A stretch of DNA of 44,370 nt from the NCBI GenBank assembly GCA_002690925.1, contig NZGD01000206.1, positions 1-44,370 on the forward strand, given 5' to 3'. Within the stretch, counting starts at the first letter, position 1. Each line of letters opens with the position of its first letter. Below are positions 29,090-38,931 of this stretch, in pieces. The notes beneath the pieces are model-generated. The model was given only the letters and a program-made list of their open reading frames with translations. It was not told the DNA's origin and searched no databases. Made by a program: the position numbers and the translations under genes. The DNA comes from Rhodopirellula sp. Its GTDB lineage: Bacteria > Planctomycetota > Planctomycetia > Pirellulales > Pirellulaceae.

Positions 29090-30538
29090 ATGTTAGGTGA
29101 ACAACAAAATGAAACGAACTTGAACGCGAGCAAGATGGTGCGTTCCGGACCACGCTGGCGAGTTTGGGGATTCGTGGGTGGATTGATTTTGTTGACTCTT
29201 CTTTTTGTTTTGTACGGTCGTAGTGATTGGATGTCTCAGCTTTTTGCTAATCGCTCCGTGAACAATTTGAGTTACTTGGTAGAGAAGCGGGGGCTTGAGG
29301 TCACCATCACTGAGCAGGGCACCGTCGAGAGTACCGAGAACACGGAGATAAAATGTCGGGTCAGGGGATTCAGTACAGTTACGTACGTGATCGATGCTGG
29401 AACGGAAGTAACTGAGGGCGAAGTCTTGGTTCGCTTGGATACGAAGAGGGTTGAGGATGCAATAAGCAAACACACAACCGAGTCGCATACGGCGCGTGCT
29501 ACTCTGGAAACGTCGATTGCAAAACTGAATCAAAGTATGTTGCAGGAAGACGCCTATCTAGAGGGTGAATACAAGACGCGGCTTCAGAAACTCGAACGTC
29601 AGTTGAAAGTTGCACGAACGAATCTTGAAACGGCCGAATCGCACCTGGCAAATTCTCGTTCGATGTTTAATCGCGGGTTTGTGACCTTACTTGAGGTTGA
29701 AAGTAATGAGTTCACGGTGACTCGGGCTAAGCTTGAGTTGGAAGTGGTTGAAACCGATCTTCGAGTTTTGGAAAAATACACGCGCAACATGCGTCTGGAG
29801 ACCATTCGCGGCCAGTTGGCGGCAGCGAAATCAAAAAAGCAGGCCGATGAGGCCGGTTTGGCGATGGATGTGGGACGTCGAGATCGCGCAATTAAAGAAC
29901 TGGAATATTGTGTCATCACGGCGCCTAAGGCGGGATTGGTGATTTATCCATCTTCAGCGGCTTGGAAGGACACACCAGACGTCACCGTGGGAGCAGCAGT
30001 GCGACGTGATCAGACCCTGCTTTTGATGCCGGATCTATCAAAAATGCAGGTCAAGGTCGGTGTCCATGAATCAATGGTTGGTCGCGTGCATGTGGGTATG
30101 GAAGCGGAGGTAACACTTGCGAATTACGTTCTCGAGGGCAAAGTCAGTTCAGTTGCATCCGTCGCTCAACCGGCGGGTTGGTGGACAGGGAATGTTGTCA
30201 AGTATGATGTCATCGTTGAGATACCGTCGATGGATGATCTTAAACCTGGCATGACAGCACAGGTGGATCTCTTGCTTGTCTCGTATGACGACGTGGTAGT
30301 CGTCCCGGTGGCGTCTGTGGTTGAGACGGAAGACGGATGTTTCTGCTGGGTGAAGCGAGGCGATAATTTTGTTCGCAAAGCCATCATTCTTGGAGATGGG
30401 GATGACGTTTTTTTGGTTGTCAAAAATGGCTTGGGGCCAGGTGACGAGGTCGCACTTTCTCCGCAGACGGTGATGGCAGGGGTCGATGCCGAGGATAAAC
30501 AAGGCGGATTTGAAAACGCGGAGGTTGAGCAAAATTGA
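29090..30538 (+). CDS. HlyD-type efflux adaptor 1
   Basis: 482 residues from ATG 29090; a TTG at 29060 would add 10. A single N-terminal membrane anchor (GFVGGLILLTLLFVLYG, about 27-43) is followed by a lipoyl/barrel-sandwich half (VTITEQGTVESTENTEIKC), a long coiled-coil hairpin (about 120-265), the second barrel half (APKAGLVIYPSS) and a beta-barrel domain (MQVKVGVHESMVGRVHVGM). This is the periplasmic adaptor linking an inner-membrane permease with a TolC channel. It resembles the next gene along its whole length, marking a tandem duplication. Its stop overlaps the start of that gene. Confidence 0.92.
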   Translation: MLGEQQNETNLNASKMVRSGPRWRVWGFVGGLILLTLLFVLYGRSDWMSQLFANRSVNNLSYLVEKRGLEVTITEQGTVESTENTEIKCRVRGFSTVTYVIDAGTEVTEGEVLVRLDTKRVEDAISKHTTESHTARATLETSIAKLNQSMLQEDAYLEGEYKTRLQKLERQLKVARTNLETAESHLANSRSMFNRGFVTLLEVESNEFTVTRAKLELEVVETDLRVLEKYTRNMRLETIRGQLAAAKSKKQADEAGLAMDVGRRDRAIKELEYCVITAPKAGLVIYPSSAAWKDTPDVTVGAAVRRDQTLLLMPDLSKMQVKVGVHESMVGRVHVGMEAEVTLANYVLEGKVSSVASVAQPAGWWTGNVVKYDVIVEIPSMDDLKPGMTAQVDLLLVSYDDVVVVPVASVVETEDGCFCWVKRGDNFVRKAIILGDGDDVFLVVKNGLGPGDEVALSPQTVMAGVDAEDKQGGFENAEVEQN

Positions 30539-32031
30539 GTAAACAGAATGCGAAGAAACGCTCGGTCGTCTTGAAATTGGTAGTCCTGGTTGCTGTTTTA
30601 GGGATTCTGGCGATAGGGATCAGGACCTACACAGAGGCAGGAATCAAACCGCAAGCCATCAGCACGGAGGCCTTGACGCACACTGTCGGGCGGCAGCATT
30701 TGACGGTTTCCATAACGGAACAGGGAACACTTGAAAGTCGTGAGAATGTTGAAGTGAAGTCCAAGGTTCGCGGTGATAATACGGTGATCTGGGTTGTCGA
30801 GAATGGCTCCCTCGTTGAGGAGGGAAACGTCCTTGTCAGACTCGACACGTTAGCGATAGAGGATACGATCAATGAACGTTCAAAATATGCACTTTGGTCA
30901 CTCTCTGGGGCGGAAAGCAGTCGTGCCAACGCAAAGCGTGCGGCGTTAGCGGTGAAGGAGTACGAGGAAGGTCGCTTCGTCATGCAGTTAAAGACGATGG
31001 AAAAGGATCTGGCCATTGCGGAGTCCAACTTACGTGTTGCGAGGAATATGGCGCAGCATGCTAAACAGATGTTTGAACGTGGGTACGCACCCGAGGTGGA
31101 GTTGACAGAGAAACAGTTCGCCGCCACTCAAGCCGAGCTCGCGGTCAACGAAGCGAAAAATGCGATTCTTGTTCTTAATGAATACGAGAAGCCACAAGAG
31201 ATGGAGAAACTTCGTGGTGAGTTGAAAGCTGCCGAGGCTACAAGAGACTCACTCAACGAGCGTGCCAAAATGGATGGCACTCGACGTGATTTGGCGCTTG
31301 CCGAGAAAGAGCTGTGTACGATCAGGGCTCCGAAGAGCGGGATGGTGATCTATCCGTCAGCGCGGAGTTGGGAAAAGACACCTGACATTGAAGAAGGAGC
31401 AACGGTTCACCGTGACCAGACGCTATTGTTAATGCCGGATTTGCAGCACATGCAAGTGAAGGTAGGGATTCATGAGTCCATGATTGAACGGGTTTCATTG
31501 GGGCTGAGAGCTGTGATCACGTTACCTGAGGAAGAATTGGAAGGACAAGTTTCCGAGGTGGCGGCGATTGCAGAGCCCGCGAGTTGGTGGACGGGCAATC
31601 TGGTGAAATACGACACAATCGTCGAACTACCTGTTATGAAGGGATTGCGGCCGGGCATGAGTGCGGAGGTTGAGGTGTTTCTTGCTGAGTACGAAGACGT
31701 GATGACTGTTCCCGTGACTGCAGTCATTGAGGCGGTCGATGGTGCACTTTGTTGGGTCAAGATGCCATCAGGCGAAGTAGAGCAGCGTTCAATTGCCTTA
31801 GGCGACAGTGATACGGTAATGATTATCGTCGAATCCGGACTTAGTGTGGGCGAACGTGTGATTCTGAATCCACGTGGCGTGCTTCAGGAGGCTCGCGACG
31901 TGAGCCTGAAGCCAGCGGCTCGGGAAACGGCAGGCATTGGAGCGATGGCGGGAGAGAACGTTGGCGATGAACAACGTGCAGAGGCGATTCAGCCTGCGGG
32001 TGCTGCTACCGAAAGTCCCGGTGATAAATGA
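30535..32031 (+). CDS. HlyD-type efflux adaptor 2
   Basis: 498 residues from a TTG at 30535 that overlaps the stop of adaptor 1 (TTGA). GGAGG at 30520-30524, 10 bases upstream, supports this start. The architecture is as in adaptor 1: anchor at 11-29 (VVLKLVVLVAVLGILAIGI), barrel-sandwich (LTVSITEQGTLESRENVEV), coiled coil, APKSGMVIYPSA, then MQVKVGIHESMIERVSLGL and WWTGNLVKYDTIVELP. It differs by a longer C-terminal tail rich in Ala, Glu and Gly. Two non-identical adaptors for one permease suggest a mixed adaptor ring or two alternative exporters. The permease gene starts 79 bases downstream. Confidence 0.92.
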   Translation: MSKQNAKKRSVVLKLVVLVAVLGILAIGIRTYTEAGIKPQAISTEALTHTVGRQHLTVSITEQGTLESRENVEVKSKVRGDNTVIWVVENGSLVEEGNVLVRLDTLAIEDTINERSKYALWSLSGAESSRANAKRAALAVKEYEEGRFVMQLKTMEKDLAIAESNLRVARNMAQHAKQMFERGYAPEVELTEKQFAATQAELAVNEAKNAILVLNEYEKPQEMEKLRGELKAAEATRDSLNERAKMDGTRRDLALAEKELCTIRAPKSGMVIYPSARSWEKTPDIEEGATVHRDQTLLLMPDLQHMQVKVGIHESMIERVSLGLRAVITLPEEELEGQVSEVAAIAEPASWWTGNLVKYDTIVELPVMKGLRPGMSAEVEVFLAEYEDVMTVPVTAVIEAVDGALCWVKMPSGEVEQRSIALGDSDTVMIIVESGLSVGERVILNPRGVLQEARDVSLKPAARETAGIGAMAGENVGDEQRAEAIQPAGAATESPGDK

Positions 32032-32110
32032 TCACGCAGTATTTGTCCGAAAGCCACTTGGCTCTTGCTTTTTCAGAAACAATTTCCCTTTTTAGCAGGG
32101 GCTGATTGCT

Positions 32111-33427
32111 GTGCTTCGTTCACGAGTCTTTCATACCTTGGAATTAGGCTTGAAAAGCCTGTTGCTGCAGCGAATGCGAGCAGGTTTAGCTGCGTTGGGG
32201 ATATTCATCGGTACGACGACCGTGATTTGGCTCGTTGCCATGGGCGAAGGGGTGAGTTACCAGGCACAACAACAGATTCTGGAACTTGGTGCCAATAACA
32301 TTATCGTTAGGACGATTGAACCGAACGTCAAAAGCGAGAATGCAAATTCCAGGATCAAGAATTATGGTCTGACGCGGAAGGATTTTGAACGAATCGTTCA
32401 GATAATCCCGGGCATTAGAGCGGCCATCCCTATGAGAGAATTGAAGTTTGAACTGCGTAGAGACAACTTGACCACGGACACCAAGTTGGTTGGTTGTGTT
32501 CAAGAACATCTAGAGTTAAACCAATTGCAGATCGCCCGTGGTCGCTGGTTAGCTCAACGCGATGAGGGAAAGAAGGTAATCGTGCTCGCGCATCAGACTG
32601 CCATGAAATTGTTTCCATATGAAAATCCCATTGGACGCACGATTTGGGTGGGAAATGAGTTTTATACGGTGGTTGGACAGACTTTTGAACGCATGGCTTC
32701 AGCGGCAATCGGCGGCAGTCTCGATTCGCGAGACTATAATCTTGATGCTTACATTCCCCTTTCCACCATGCGGTCACGGGTGGGTGACCTTGTCATGCGA
32801 CGGGTGGCGGGCGGACAGTTTTCTGGTGAGCAGGTAGAGTTGAGCCAGATCACGGTCACGCTTGAATCTACGGAAAAGATTGATGAAACCTCGGCTGTGA
32901 TTCAGTCCATGCTGGACAGGTTCCACGAGAAGGATGACTACGCTGTTGTCGTTCCCAAGGAACTGTTGCGGCAAGCGGAGCGGACCAGAGCGATGTTTAA
33001 TATCCTTCTGATTGTTATTGCAGGCATCTCCCTTCTGGTGGGTGGAATCGGCATCATGAATATCATGTTGGCCACGGTTACCGAGAGGACGCGTGAGATT
33101 GGAATCCGCCGGGCGATCGGTGCAAAACAGGGTGACATTACCAAACAGTTTCTGGCAGAGACGTTGTTGTTGACAGGCAGCGGAGGAATTCTTGGTGTAA
33201 TGTTTGGATTGCTATGTGGTCCCGTGTTTCGCGGTTTGCGGAGCCTGATACAGGCTATCGATCCAGAATTGTTGCCACCTGTGGTTTCTTCGCTAGAGCC
33301 GCGAATTGCCTTGTGGTCGGTCTTGTTCTCCTTGTTGATCTCAGTGGGGGCAGGACTGTGCTTTGGGATTTATCCAGCCAGAAAAGCAGCGCAGATGAAT
33401 CCAATTGAGGCGTTGAGGCACGAGTAA
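32111..33427 (+). CDS. MacB-type ABC transporter permease without ATPase domain
   Basis: 438 residues from a GTG at 32111 with AGGGG about 9 bases upstream. The order is MacB-like: TM1 (RAGLAALGIFIGTTTVIWLV), a large periplasmic domain (about 50-285), then three C-terminal membrane segments of the FtsX type (LLIVIAGISLLVGGIGIMNI followed by MLATVTERTREIGIRRAIGA, and a final ISVGAGLCFGIYPARKAAQM). MacB itself carries an N-terminal nucleotide-binding domain, which is absent here, and no separate ATPase gene is found on either side. The permease must pair with an ATPase encoded elsewhere. It probably exports a peptide, lipid or small molecule through the TolC channel with the two HlyD adaptors. 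Confidence 0.92.
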   Translation: MLRSRVFHTLELGLKSLLLQRMRAGLAALGIFIGTTTVIWLVAMGEGVSYQAQQQILELGANNIIVRTIEPNVKSENANSRIKNYGLTRKDFERIVQIIPGIRAAIPMRELKFELRRDNLTTDTKLVGCVQEHLELNQLQIARGRWLAQRDEGKKVIVLAHQTAMKLFPYENPIGRTIWVGNEFYTVVGQTFERMASAAIGGSLDSRDYNLDAYIPLSTMRSRVGDLVMRRVAGGQFSGEQVELSQITVTLESTEKIDETSAVIQSMLDRFHEKDDYAVVVPKELLRQAERTRAMFNILLIVIAGISLLVGGIGIMNIMLATVTERTREIGIRRAIGAKQGDITKQFLAETLLLTGSGGILGVMFGLLCGPVFRGLRSLIQAIDPELLPPVVSSLEPRIALWSVLFSLLISVGAGLCFGIYPARKAAQMNPIEALRHE

Positions 33428-33653
33428 ACCTGGTGGCTGTTAAGAGGACGCCAGCCCGTCAATGAACGGAACTACAGATGGTGAGAAAACCCGACGGTAA
33501 ATTGCAGCTGGACAGTCTGGCAGAGGGATCCATAAGAGTGCGCCGGTTTCCATGGCTGAAACTGCGTTGTAGTCGTAAGAGCCTTTGAAGTTGTTGCTCA
33601 GTCAAGCCGCATAGCCATACCGTAGACGCGATATTTCGGTGCAGCGTGAATGC

Positions 33654-33905
33654 TTAGTTCTTAGCTTGTTCAATCAGTTTGTCGATTTCGAGAACATGCC
33701 CATGAGGAACGCGGCTTCGTTGGTACTTGTTCCAGATGATCTCACGAAGTGACTCGAGATCCTCAATCGTGATTGTCGGGAATTTTGTCCATTCCATTTC
33801 TGATTTGAGCCGTGATTGCAGTTGCCATTTTCCTGCATGGCGTGTTGCTGTGACTAAACGGACTTCACCATCTTCGGTTCTCTCACGCCATTCGTGCTTC
33901 TTCAT
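33654..33905 (-). CDS. small conserved-looking hypothetical protein
   Basis: 83 residues starting MKKHEWRERTEDGEVR. The composition is that of a real small soluble protein (basic and acidic residues well mixed, LVTATRHAGKWQLQSRLKSE, then TIEDLESLREIIWNKYQRSR). No family name can be given; small proteins of this look occur in other Planctomycetes as far as I recall. It runs against the permease gene and has no operon partner. No strong ribosome binding site is seen. Confidence 0.6.
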   Translation of the reverse strand: MKKHEWRERTEDGEVRLVTATRHAGKWQLQSRLKSEMEWTKFPTITIEDLESLREIIWNKYQRSRVPHGHVLEIDKLIEQAKN

Positions 33906-34313
33906 AGGTTTATTCGTCTAGGAGTTTAGTTTTATCGAGTAGTGGCTGGCGTAATTACGGTCCCTGCGATCCTATTCGCGGGTGCATCGCAACAACGAGC
34001 GTAGTTGAACTCAGGCAACGCTGTTCTATATGCAGCGATTACGTTGGGTCTAATTCGTGACCACGCATACGGATGCTTTGCAGCGTTGTTGCTGAATTGT
34101 AGTCGTGATGGTTGAGTTGTGAATCTGGGTCAAGCGAACAGTTCCGTGCTTTTCACTAAACTTTGTCATGCCTTGAGGATTGTCCAAAAACCTACCCTCT
34201 GCAGTTCATCAATCGCTCGCGTTTGCACGTGAACACCACAGCCTCGCGAGTCTGCTGTTTGATGCCACCACGCTGACGTTTGTTTGTAAACGCCGAGAAC
34301 CATCGCATGAGTG
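33906..34313. other. spacer
   Basis: About 400 bases between two minus-strand genes. Nothing recognisable is seen: no supported gene, repeat or terminator. Confidence 0.5.
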
Positions 34314-35741
34314 TCAGGCAATGATTTCGTTGACAACTCGCCCGTGCACGTCTGTGAGTCGAAAATCACGGCCGCTATATCGGTAGGTTAGATTCTCGTG
34401 ATCCAGCCCCATGAGATGCAGGATAGTGGCATGCAGGTCATGCACGTGGACCTTGTTCTCTTGTGCTGAGAAGCCGAATTCGTCTGTGGCACCGTAGGAC
34501 ATCCCACCTTTGACTCCTCCGCCTGCAAGCCAAACGGAAAACCCATGATTGTTGTGGTCCCGTCCACTCCCGCCCTCGGAAACTGGAGTCCGCCCAAATT
34601 CGCCGCCCCACAGAATAAGCGTGTCTGAAAGCAGCCCCCGTGATTTAAGATCTCGAAGCAACGCAGCGATCGATTTGTCACTCGCGAGTCCCTTGGAGCG
34701 GTGTCCGCTTTCAATGTTGCCATGGTCGTCCCAAGGTTGGCCTCCACCATAGAACACCTGCACCATCCGCACGCCGCGTTCGACAAGGCGACGAGCTACC
34801 AAGCAGGCATTACCGAACTGTCCATTTCCGTAAGATTCGCGTGTGGCTTGCGATTCTCGATTTAGATCAAACGCTTCCTGAGCTTCACTTTGCATTCGAA
34901 ATGCCATCTCGAATGAAGCAATACGCGCCTCCAGTTCGTTGTCGCGGGTTCGTTCAGCGAGGTGTTTCCGGTTCAGTTGGGTCATCAAGTCCAATTGTTG
35001 TCTCTGCGTTCCGCGATCTAAGTGACGGTTGTTGATGTGCGGTATGACTCGCGTGGGGGCCATGTTGCTATTGTTGATATGGCATCCTTGGAAGACCCCT
35101 GGCAGAAAGCTGTTGCTCCAAAGTTGTGGACCTACGACAGGTTTCCCCGGACACAAAACCACGAACCCAGGCAGATTCTGGTTCTCGCTTCCGAGGCCGT
35201 AACACAGCCAGGACCCCATGCTTGGGCGAGTGGGTTGGGTGATGCCAGAATTCATCATGAGCAACGATGGTTCATGATTTGGAACGTCAGTGTGCATCGA
35301 CCTGACGACGCAGATATCGTCGATGCACTTTCCAACTTCGGGGTAGATCTCGCTAACGGGCAGACCCGAATCCCCGCACTTCGTGAATTTGAACGGCGAC
35401 TTCAGTAATCCACCGGTCCCACGTTCGGTTTTTAGGTCTGCACCGGGGGGGCGTTGGCCATGATACTTTTCCAGCATCGGCTTGGGATCGAAGGTATCAA
35501 CTTGGGACGGGCCACCGTTCATGAATAGGTGAATGATGCGTTTTGCTTTGGGCGCAAAGTGCGGAGTCTTGATCGCCAATGCATTTCCGGAAGGCGGGTT
35601 TCGTCCAGCCGCGGGTTGTGCTGGTGCATTTCCGCCTAGCAGGTGTTGGTCATGGAGTAGGCCGGCGAGACCTAACGTGCCCATCCCTGTACCAATCTTG
35701 GAGAGTAGGCTGCGGCGACTCAAATGGCTGATGTGGGGCAT
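34314..35741 (-). CDS. DUF1501 domain protein
   Basis: 475 residues from ATG 35741, one base after the stop of the PSD1 gene. A twin-arginine export signal is present (HLSRRSLLSKIGTGMGTLG). The body is the DUF1501 pattern of an alkaline phosphatase-like fold: RIIHLFMNGGPSQVDTFDPK, PMGSWLCYGLGSENQNLPGF, GVRMVQVFYGGGQPWDDHGN, LWGGEFGRTPVSEGGSGRDH and the closing HATILHLMGLDHENLTYRYS with GRDFRLTDVHG. The metal-binding positions of the fold appear kept, though the reaction is unknown. The family is nearly always the second gene of a PSD1-DUF1501 pair, as here. Confidence 0.95.
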   Translation of the reverse strand: MPHISHLSRRSLLSKIGTGMGTLGLAGLLHDQHLLGGNAPAQPAAGRNPPSGNALAIKTPHFAPKAKRIIHLFMNGGPSQVDTFDPKPMLEKYHGQRPPGADLKTERGTGGLLKSPFKFTKCGDSGLPVSEIYPEVGKCIDDICVVRSMHTDVPNHEPSLLMMNSGITQPTRPSMGSWLCYGLGSENQNLPGFVVLCPGKPVVGPQLWSNSFLPGVFQGCHINNSNMAPTRVIPHINNRHLDRGTQRQQLDLMTQLNRKHLAERTRDNELEARIASFEMAFRMQSEAQEAFDLNRESQATRESYGNGQFGNACLVARRLVERGVRMVQVFYGGGQPWDDHGNIESGHRSKGLASDKSIAALLRDLKSRGLLSDTLILWGGEFGRTPVSEGGSGRDHNNHGFSVWLAGGGVKGGMSYGATDEFGFSAQENKVHVHDLHATILHLMGLDHENLTYRYSGRDFRLTDVHGRVVNEIIA

Positions 35742-35742
35742 G

Positions 35743-38700
35743 TTAATCGACGTATAGGAATTCGTTGGAACCGAGCAAGGCTTGTGTGTATTGTTCCCAA
35801 CGGGTGAGTTTCGCGTCCGTCGGATTGGGTTGTCCAACAAACTTGTTGGCAATCAGTAACTCTTGCTGATCAGCATCTCTTCCATAAAGTAATTGATAAA
35901 TGCTGTGTATTTTGCGGTCAAAAGTTTCACCAGGTTGATCTTGAATGCGTGCAGCAAGTGTTTTGGCCTGTTTGACAAAGAAGTCACTATTCAAAACGAA
36001 TAATTGTTGTTGGGGGACGATGGTTTCGGTCCGGACAGCGCTGGTAACATTTGCATCGGGAAAGTCAAACAGACGAAGTAATCCGTGAAGGCTGTGTCGG
36101 CTGATTGCGGCGTAGACGGTGCGGCGATTGTTGTGGGTGTCATCAAGACTTACCGTTGGTCCCCCGGCGGTTTTGTCGAGGTTTCCGGAAACGGATAGTA
36201 AGGCGTCACGCCAGGATTCCACTTCCAATCGCCGACGGTTCATGCGCCAGAGCATCCGATTTTCCGGGTCGATGGATTCCGCGGTCGCACTGTGGTTGCT
36301 TGAGAGTTGGTAGGTTGCGGACAACATGATCTCGCGATGAAGCCACTTAAGAGACCAGCCAGCCTTCATAAAACGTACCGACAGCGTGTCGAGTAACTTG
36401 GGGTGCGAAGGTAGGGAGCCTTGGCTGCCAAAGTTACTGGGGGTGTCGACGATCCCACGGCCAAAATGATGCTGCCAGACGCGGTTAACAATCACGCGAG
36501 CCGTCAACGGATTGTCAGGAGAGGCGATATCCTTTGCTAACGCAAGACGTCCGCTACCCTTCGTATAAGGAGTCCTGTCACTGCCGGTCAGGATTCGTAG
36601 AAAACGCCGCGGTGCGACCTCGCCGAGCCGTCCAGGATCGCCGCGGATATAGACCTTAAGATCCTTGGTACCAGAATCTTGAATCACGTGTGCCATAGGC
36701 AATGAGGGAGGCAGTGCGTTCTTTGCTTCGTTCACCTGGGCCTCTAATGCCTTGAGCTTTTGTTTCTGGCTGGCCGTCAACCGGCTAGGTAGATCTTGGT
36801 CATTGATTTGGAAAATTCCTGATGCTGAGAACACACGTTTAACAAGTTCTTTTCTAGCTCGGCGTTCCGGCGAATCCTTGTTCGGCGATAAATCGCTCGG
36901 AGGAGCTGTGTAGAGACGAAACTGAATTGTGCCCTCGCCACTACCGTCAAGGCCGCCTTGGGAAATGAAGTGTTCATAACCTGAAGGTATCTCGTATTCG
37001 ATGACAGAGAACGCGTGTGTCCCGATTCCTTTGGGATAGATTTTGCCAGCAACTTTGAGTGGCTGCCCGGCGGAATTCAGATTCTTTCGTACTTTGCTGT
37101 GGTCGGTTTTCGCGTCTTTCCAGTCCAGATCCAACAGGGACTTTTCGTTAGCACGACCAACAAGGCGAGGGTTAATCCAATCGCCCCAGTCAGAATTGAT
37201 GCCGTCTCCGGCATCGGTAATCACAAGGAATAAGCGATCGGCACCCTGCAGTTCGAATTTGATGTCGATCAGCGGGTGCAACTTGTCGACGCGTTGACTG
37301 ACATACACTGCTTTGGTTTTATTTCTGGGAAGCTTTCCATCCCGTTCATCGAGGCAATCCCTCAGGTGATCCTCGAATGTCTGTGCGGCAACTAAGACGG
37401 ACGCTGGCAATCTTGGATCGTTGTCAGTTGGTTCTGGCAAGTTAAGCCAGGGTTGTAGTGCAGTGATCGACTTGAGGTACTTATTTTCGGGATGCAGGAA
37501 TTTCTCCCATCTTTCCAGCCAGTTCCGGTTGAGATCCCTTTCGTCCGCAATCGTATGGATCTTGGTGTTACTGTCAGTCGATGTCCGCTGGCGATAACTC
37601 CAGACTGCTGTCATGTATTTGTGAACATTTGCAAGTTGTGTTTCAGCAATTTCACTCTTGCGCTGTGCTCGGAACTCTTTTGCCGCGTTCTCGTTTTTCC
37701 TGACTTGCTGCTCAGCAGCACGGTAAGCATCGACGACGTTTTGAGACGCCAAGGGTTTATCGACCATACGAGTATTGTGGAAAATTCCCGCGAGGGAATA
37801 GTAATCCTGAGTGGGGATGGGATCGAATTTGTGGTCATGGCATCGCGCGCAACTTACGGTGAGTCCAAGCAGGCCACGTGTGATGGTGTCGATGCGGTCA
37901 TCCAGTTCGTCAGCCTGTGCCTGTGCTTTGTCGGAATTCTTGTAGTAGATGGCACCAAGGCCAAGGATCCCCAAACCAGCAAGGCGCGCTCGTGGTGATG
38001 ATTCGGCATCTGGCATAAGATCCCCCGCCAATTGCATTTTGATGAACTGGTCATAGGGCATGTCGTTGTTAAGGGCTGAGATCACCCAATCTCGGTACTC
38101 ATGCGCGTGTTCGCGGCGCCGCACCCCAAAGGTGTGCGCTTGATCTTCCGCATAGCGGGCAATGTCGAGCCAATGCCGCCCCCATCGCTCACCGTAATGG
38201 GTTGAGCTCAATAGACGATTGATGGTAGCGGCATACGCTTTTTTTAGTGTGGTTTTTTTACTCGCATCAATGAACAAACGCATCTCTTTGGGGGTCGGCG
38301 GCAGACCCGTTAGATCAAAGGTGGCGCGTCGCAGCAGGTTACGGGGTGAAGCCGGTTCGACTGGATCAAGACCCTGTTGTTCCATACGGGCTTTGATGAA
38401 CCGGTCGATCTCTGTTTGGGCCCACGTTTTATCGGTGTTGGGGGGGGCGGGGACTTGTTTGGGCTTTTTGAAGGACCAGAACTGGCCGCTCGCTTCATAA
38501 TCGATGGTGGGGCGAGCAGCGGTGGTGTCGCTGTTTCTCGGATCGAATGCTCCCCGCTTTATCCATTCCGTGAAGTCGTCGATGATTCGTACTGGCAACT
38601 TTCCAGAGGGAGGCATCTCATAATCCTCATGCCGTAGGGCTGAAACGAGCAGACTTTGTGCTGGACGTTTTGGCGTTACCGCGGGTCCGCTGTCGCCGCC

Positions 38701-38931
38701 TACCAACAATCCCTCGCGAGTGTCGAGTAACAAACCACCCTTTAATTTGTTATTCGCTTTTGCCTCTTGTGAGTGGCAGGCATAACAATGTTCTACCAGC
38801 ACTGGCCGGATTTTCGATTCAAAGAATTGCAGGTCGTCAGACGCCGTTGCATACGTCAGTAGTGCCATGGGCCCGATGGAGAAGAGAGCCACATGGGCGA
38901 GCCGCGTAATTCGGAGGCGTAGTGAAACCAA
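35743..38931 (-). CDS. PSD1 cytochrome protein (DUF1549/DUF1553) with NPCBM-like domain
   Basis: 1062 residues from a TTG at 38931 with a signal peptide ending near TATA|SD. A haem c motif CYACH (49-53) lies in the N-terminal planctomycete cytochrome domain (IRPVLVEHCYACHSQEA). DUF1549 covers about 165-375 (EIDRFIKARMEQQGLDPVEP, LTGLPPTPKEM). Between the two core domains, about 550-680, lies an NPCBM-like carbohydrate-binding module (VYVSQRVDKLHPLIDIKFEL, KIYPKGIGTHAFSVIEYEIP, GGLDGSGEGTIQFRL). DUF1553 covers about 790-1045 (ARVIVNRVWQHHFGRGIVDT, FVLNSDFFVKQAK). The added module suggests the protein binds a polysaccharide. It is the first gene of a pair with the DUF1501 gene. Confidence 0.95.
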   Translation of the reverse strand: MVSLRLRITRLAHVALFSIGPMALLTYATASDDLQFFESKIRPVLVEHCYACHSQEAKANNKLKGGLLLDTREGLLVGGDSGPAVTPKRPAQSLLVSALRHEDYEMPPSGKLPVRIIDDFTEWIKRGAFDPRNSDTTAARPTIDYEASGQFWSFKKPKQVPAPPNTDKTWAQTEIDRFIKARMEQQGLDPVEPASPRNLLRRATFDLTGLPPTPKEMRLFIDASKKTTLKKAYAATINRLLSSTHYGERWGRHWLDIARYAEDQAHTFGVRRREHAHEYRDWVISALNNDMPYDQFIKMQLAGDLMPDAESSPRARLAGLGILGLGAIYYKNSDKAQAQADELDDRIDTITRGLLGLTVSCARCHDHKFDPIPTQDYYSLAGIFHNTRMVDKPLASQNVVDAYRAAEQQVRKNENAAKEFRAQRKSEIAETQLANVHKYMTAVWSYRQRTSTDSNTKIHTIADERDLNRNWLERWEKFLHPENKYLKSITALQPWLNLPEPTDNDPRLPASVLVAAQTFEDHLRDCLDERDGKLPRNKTKAVYVSQRVDKLHPLIDIKFELQGADRLFLVITDAGDGINSDWGDWINPRLVGRANEKSLLDLDWKDAKTDHSKVRKNLNSAGQPLKVAGKIYPKGIGTHAFSVIEYEIPSGYEHFISQGGLDGSGEGTIQFRLYTAPPSDLSPNKDSPERRARKELVKRVFSASGIFQINDQDLPSRLTASQKQKLKALEAQVNEAKNALPPSLPMAHVIQDSGTKDLKVYIRGDPGRLGEVAPRRFLRILTGSDRTPYTKGSGRLALAKDIASPDNPLTARVIVNRVWQHHFGRGIVDTPSNFGSQGSLPSHPKLLDTLSVRFMKAGWSLKWLHREIMLSATYQLSSNHSATAESIDPENRMLWRMNRRRLEVESWRDALLSVSGNLDKTAGGPTVSLDDTHNNRRTVYAAISRHSLHGLLRLFDFPDANVTSAVRTETIVPQQQLFVLNSDFFVKQAKTLAARIQDQPGETFDRKIHSIYQLLYGRDADQQELLIANKFVGQPNPTDAKLTRWEQYTQALLGSNEFLYVD

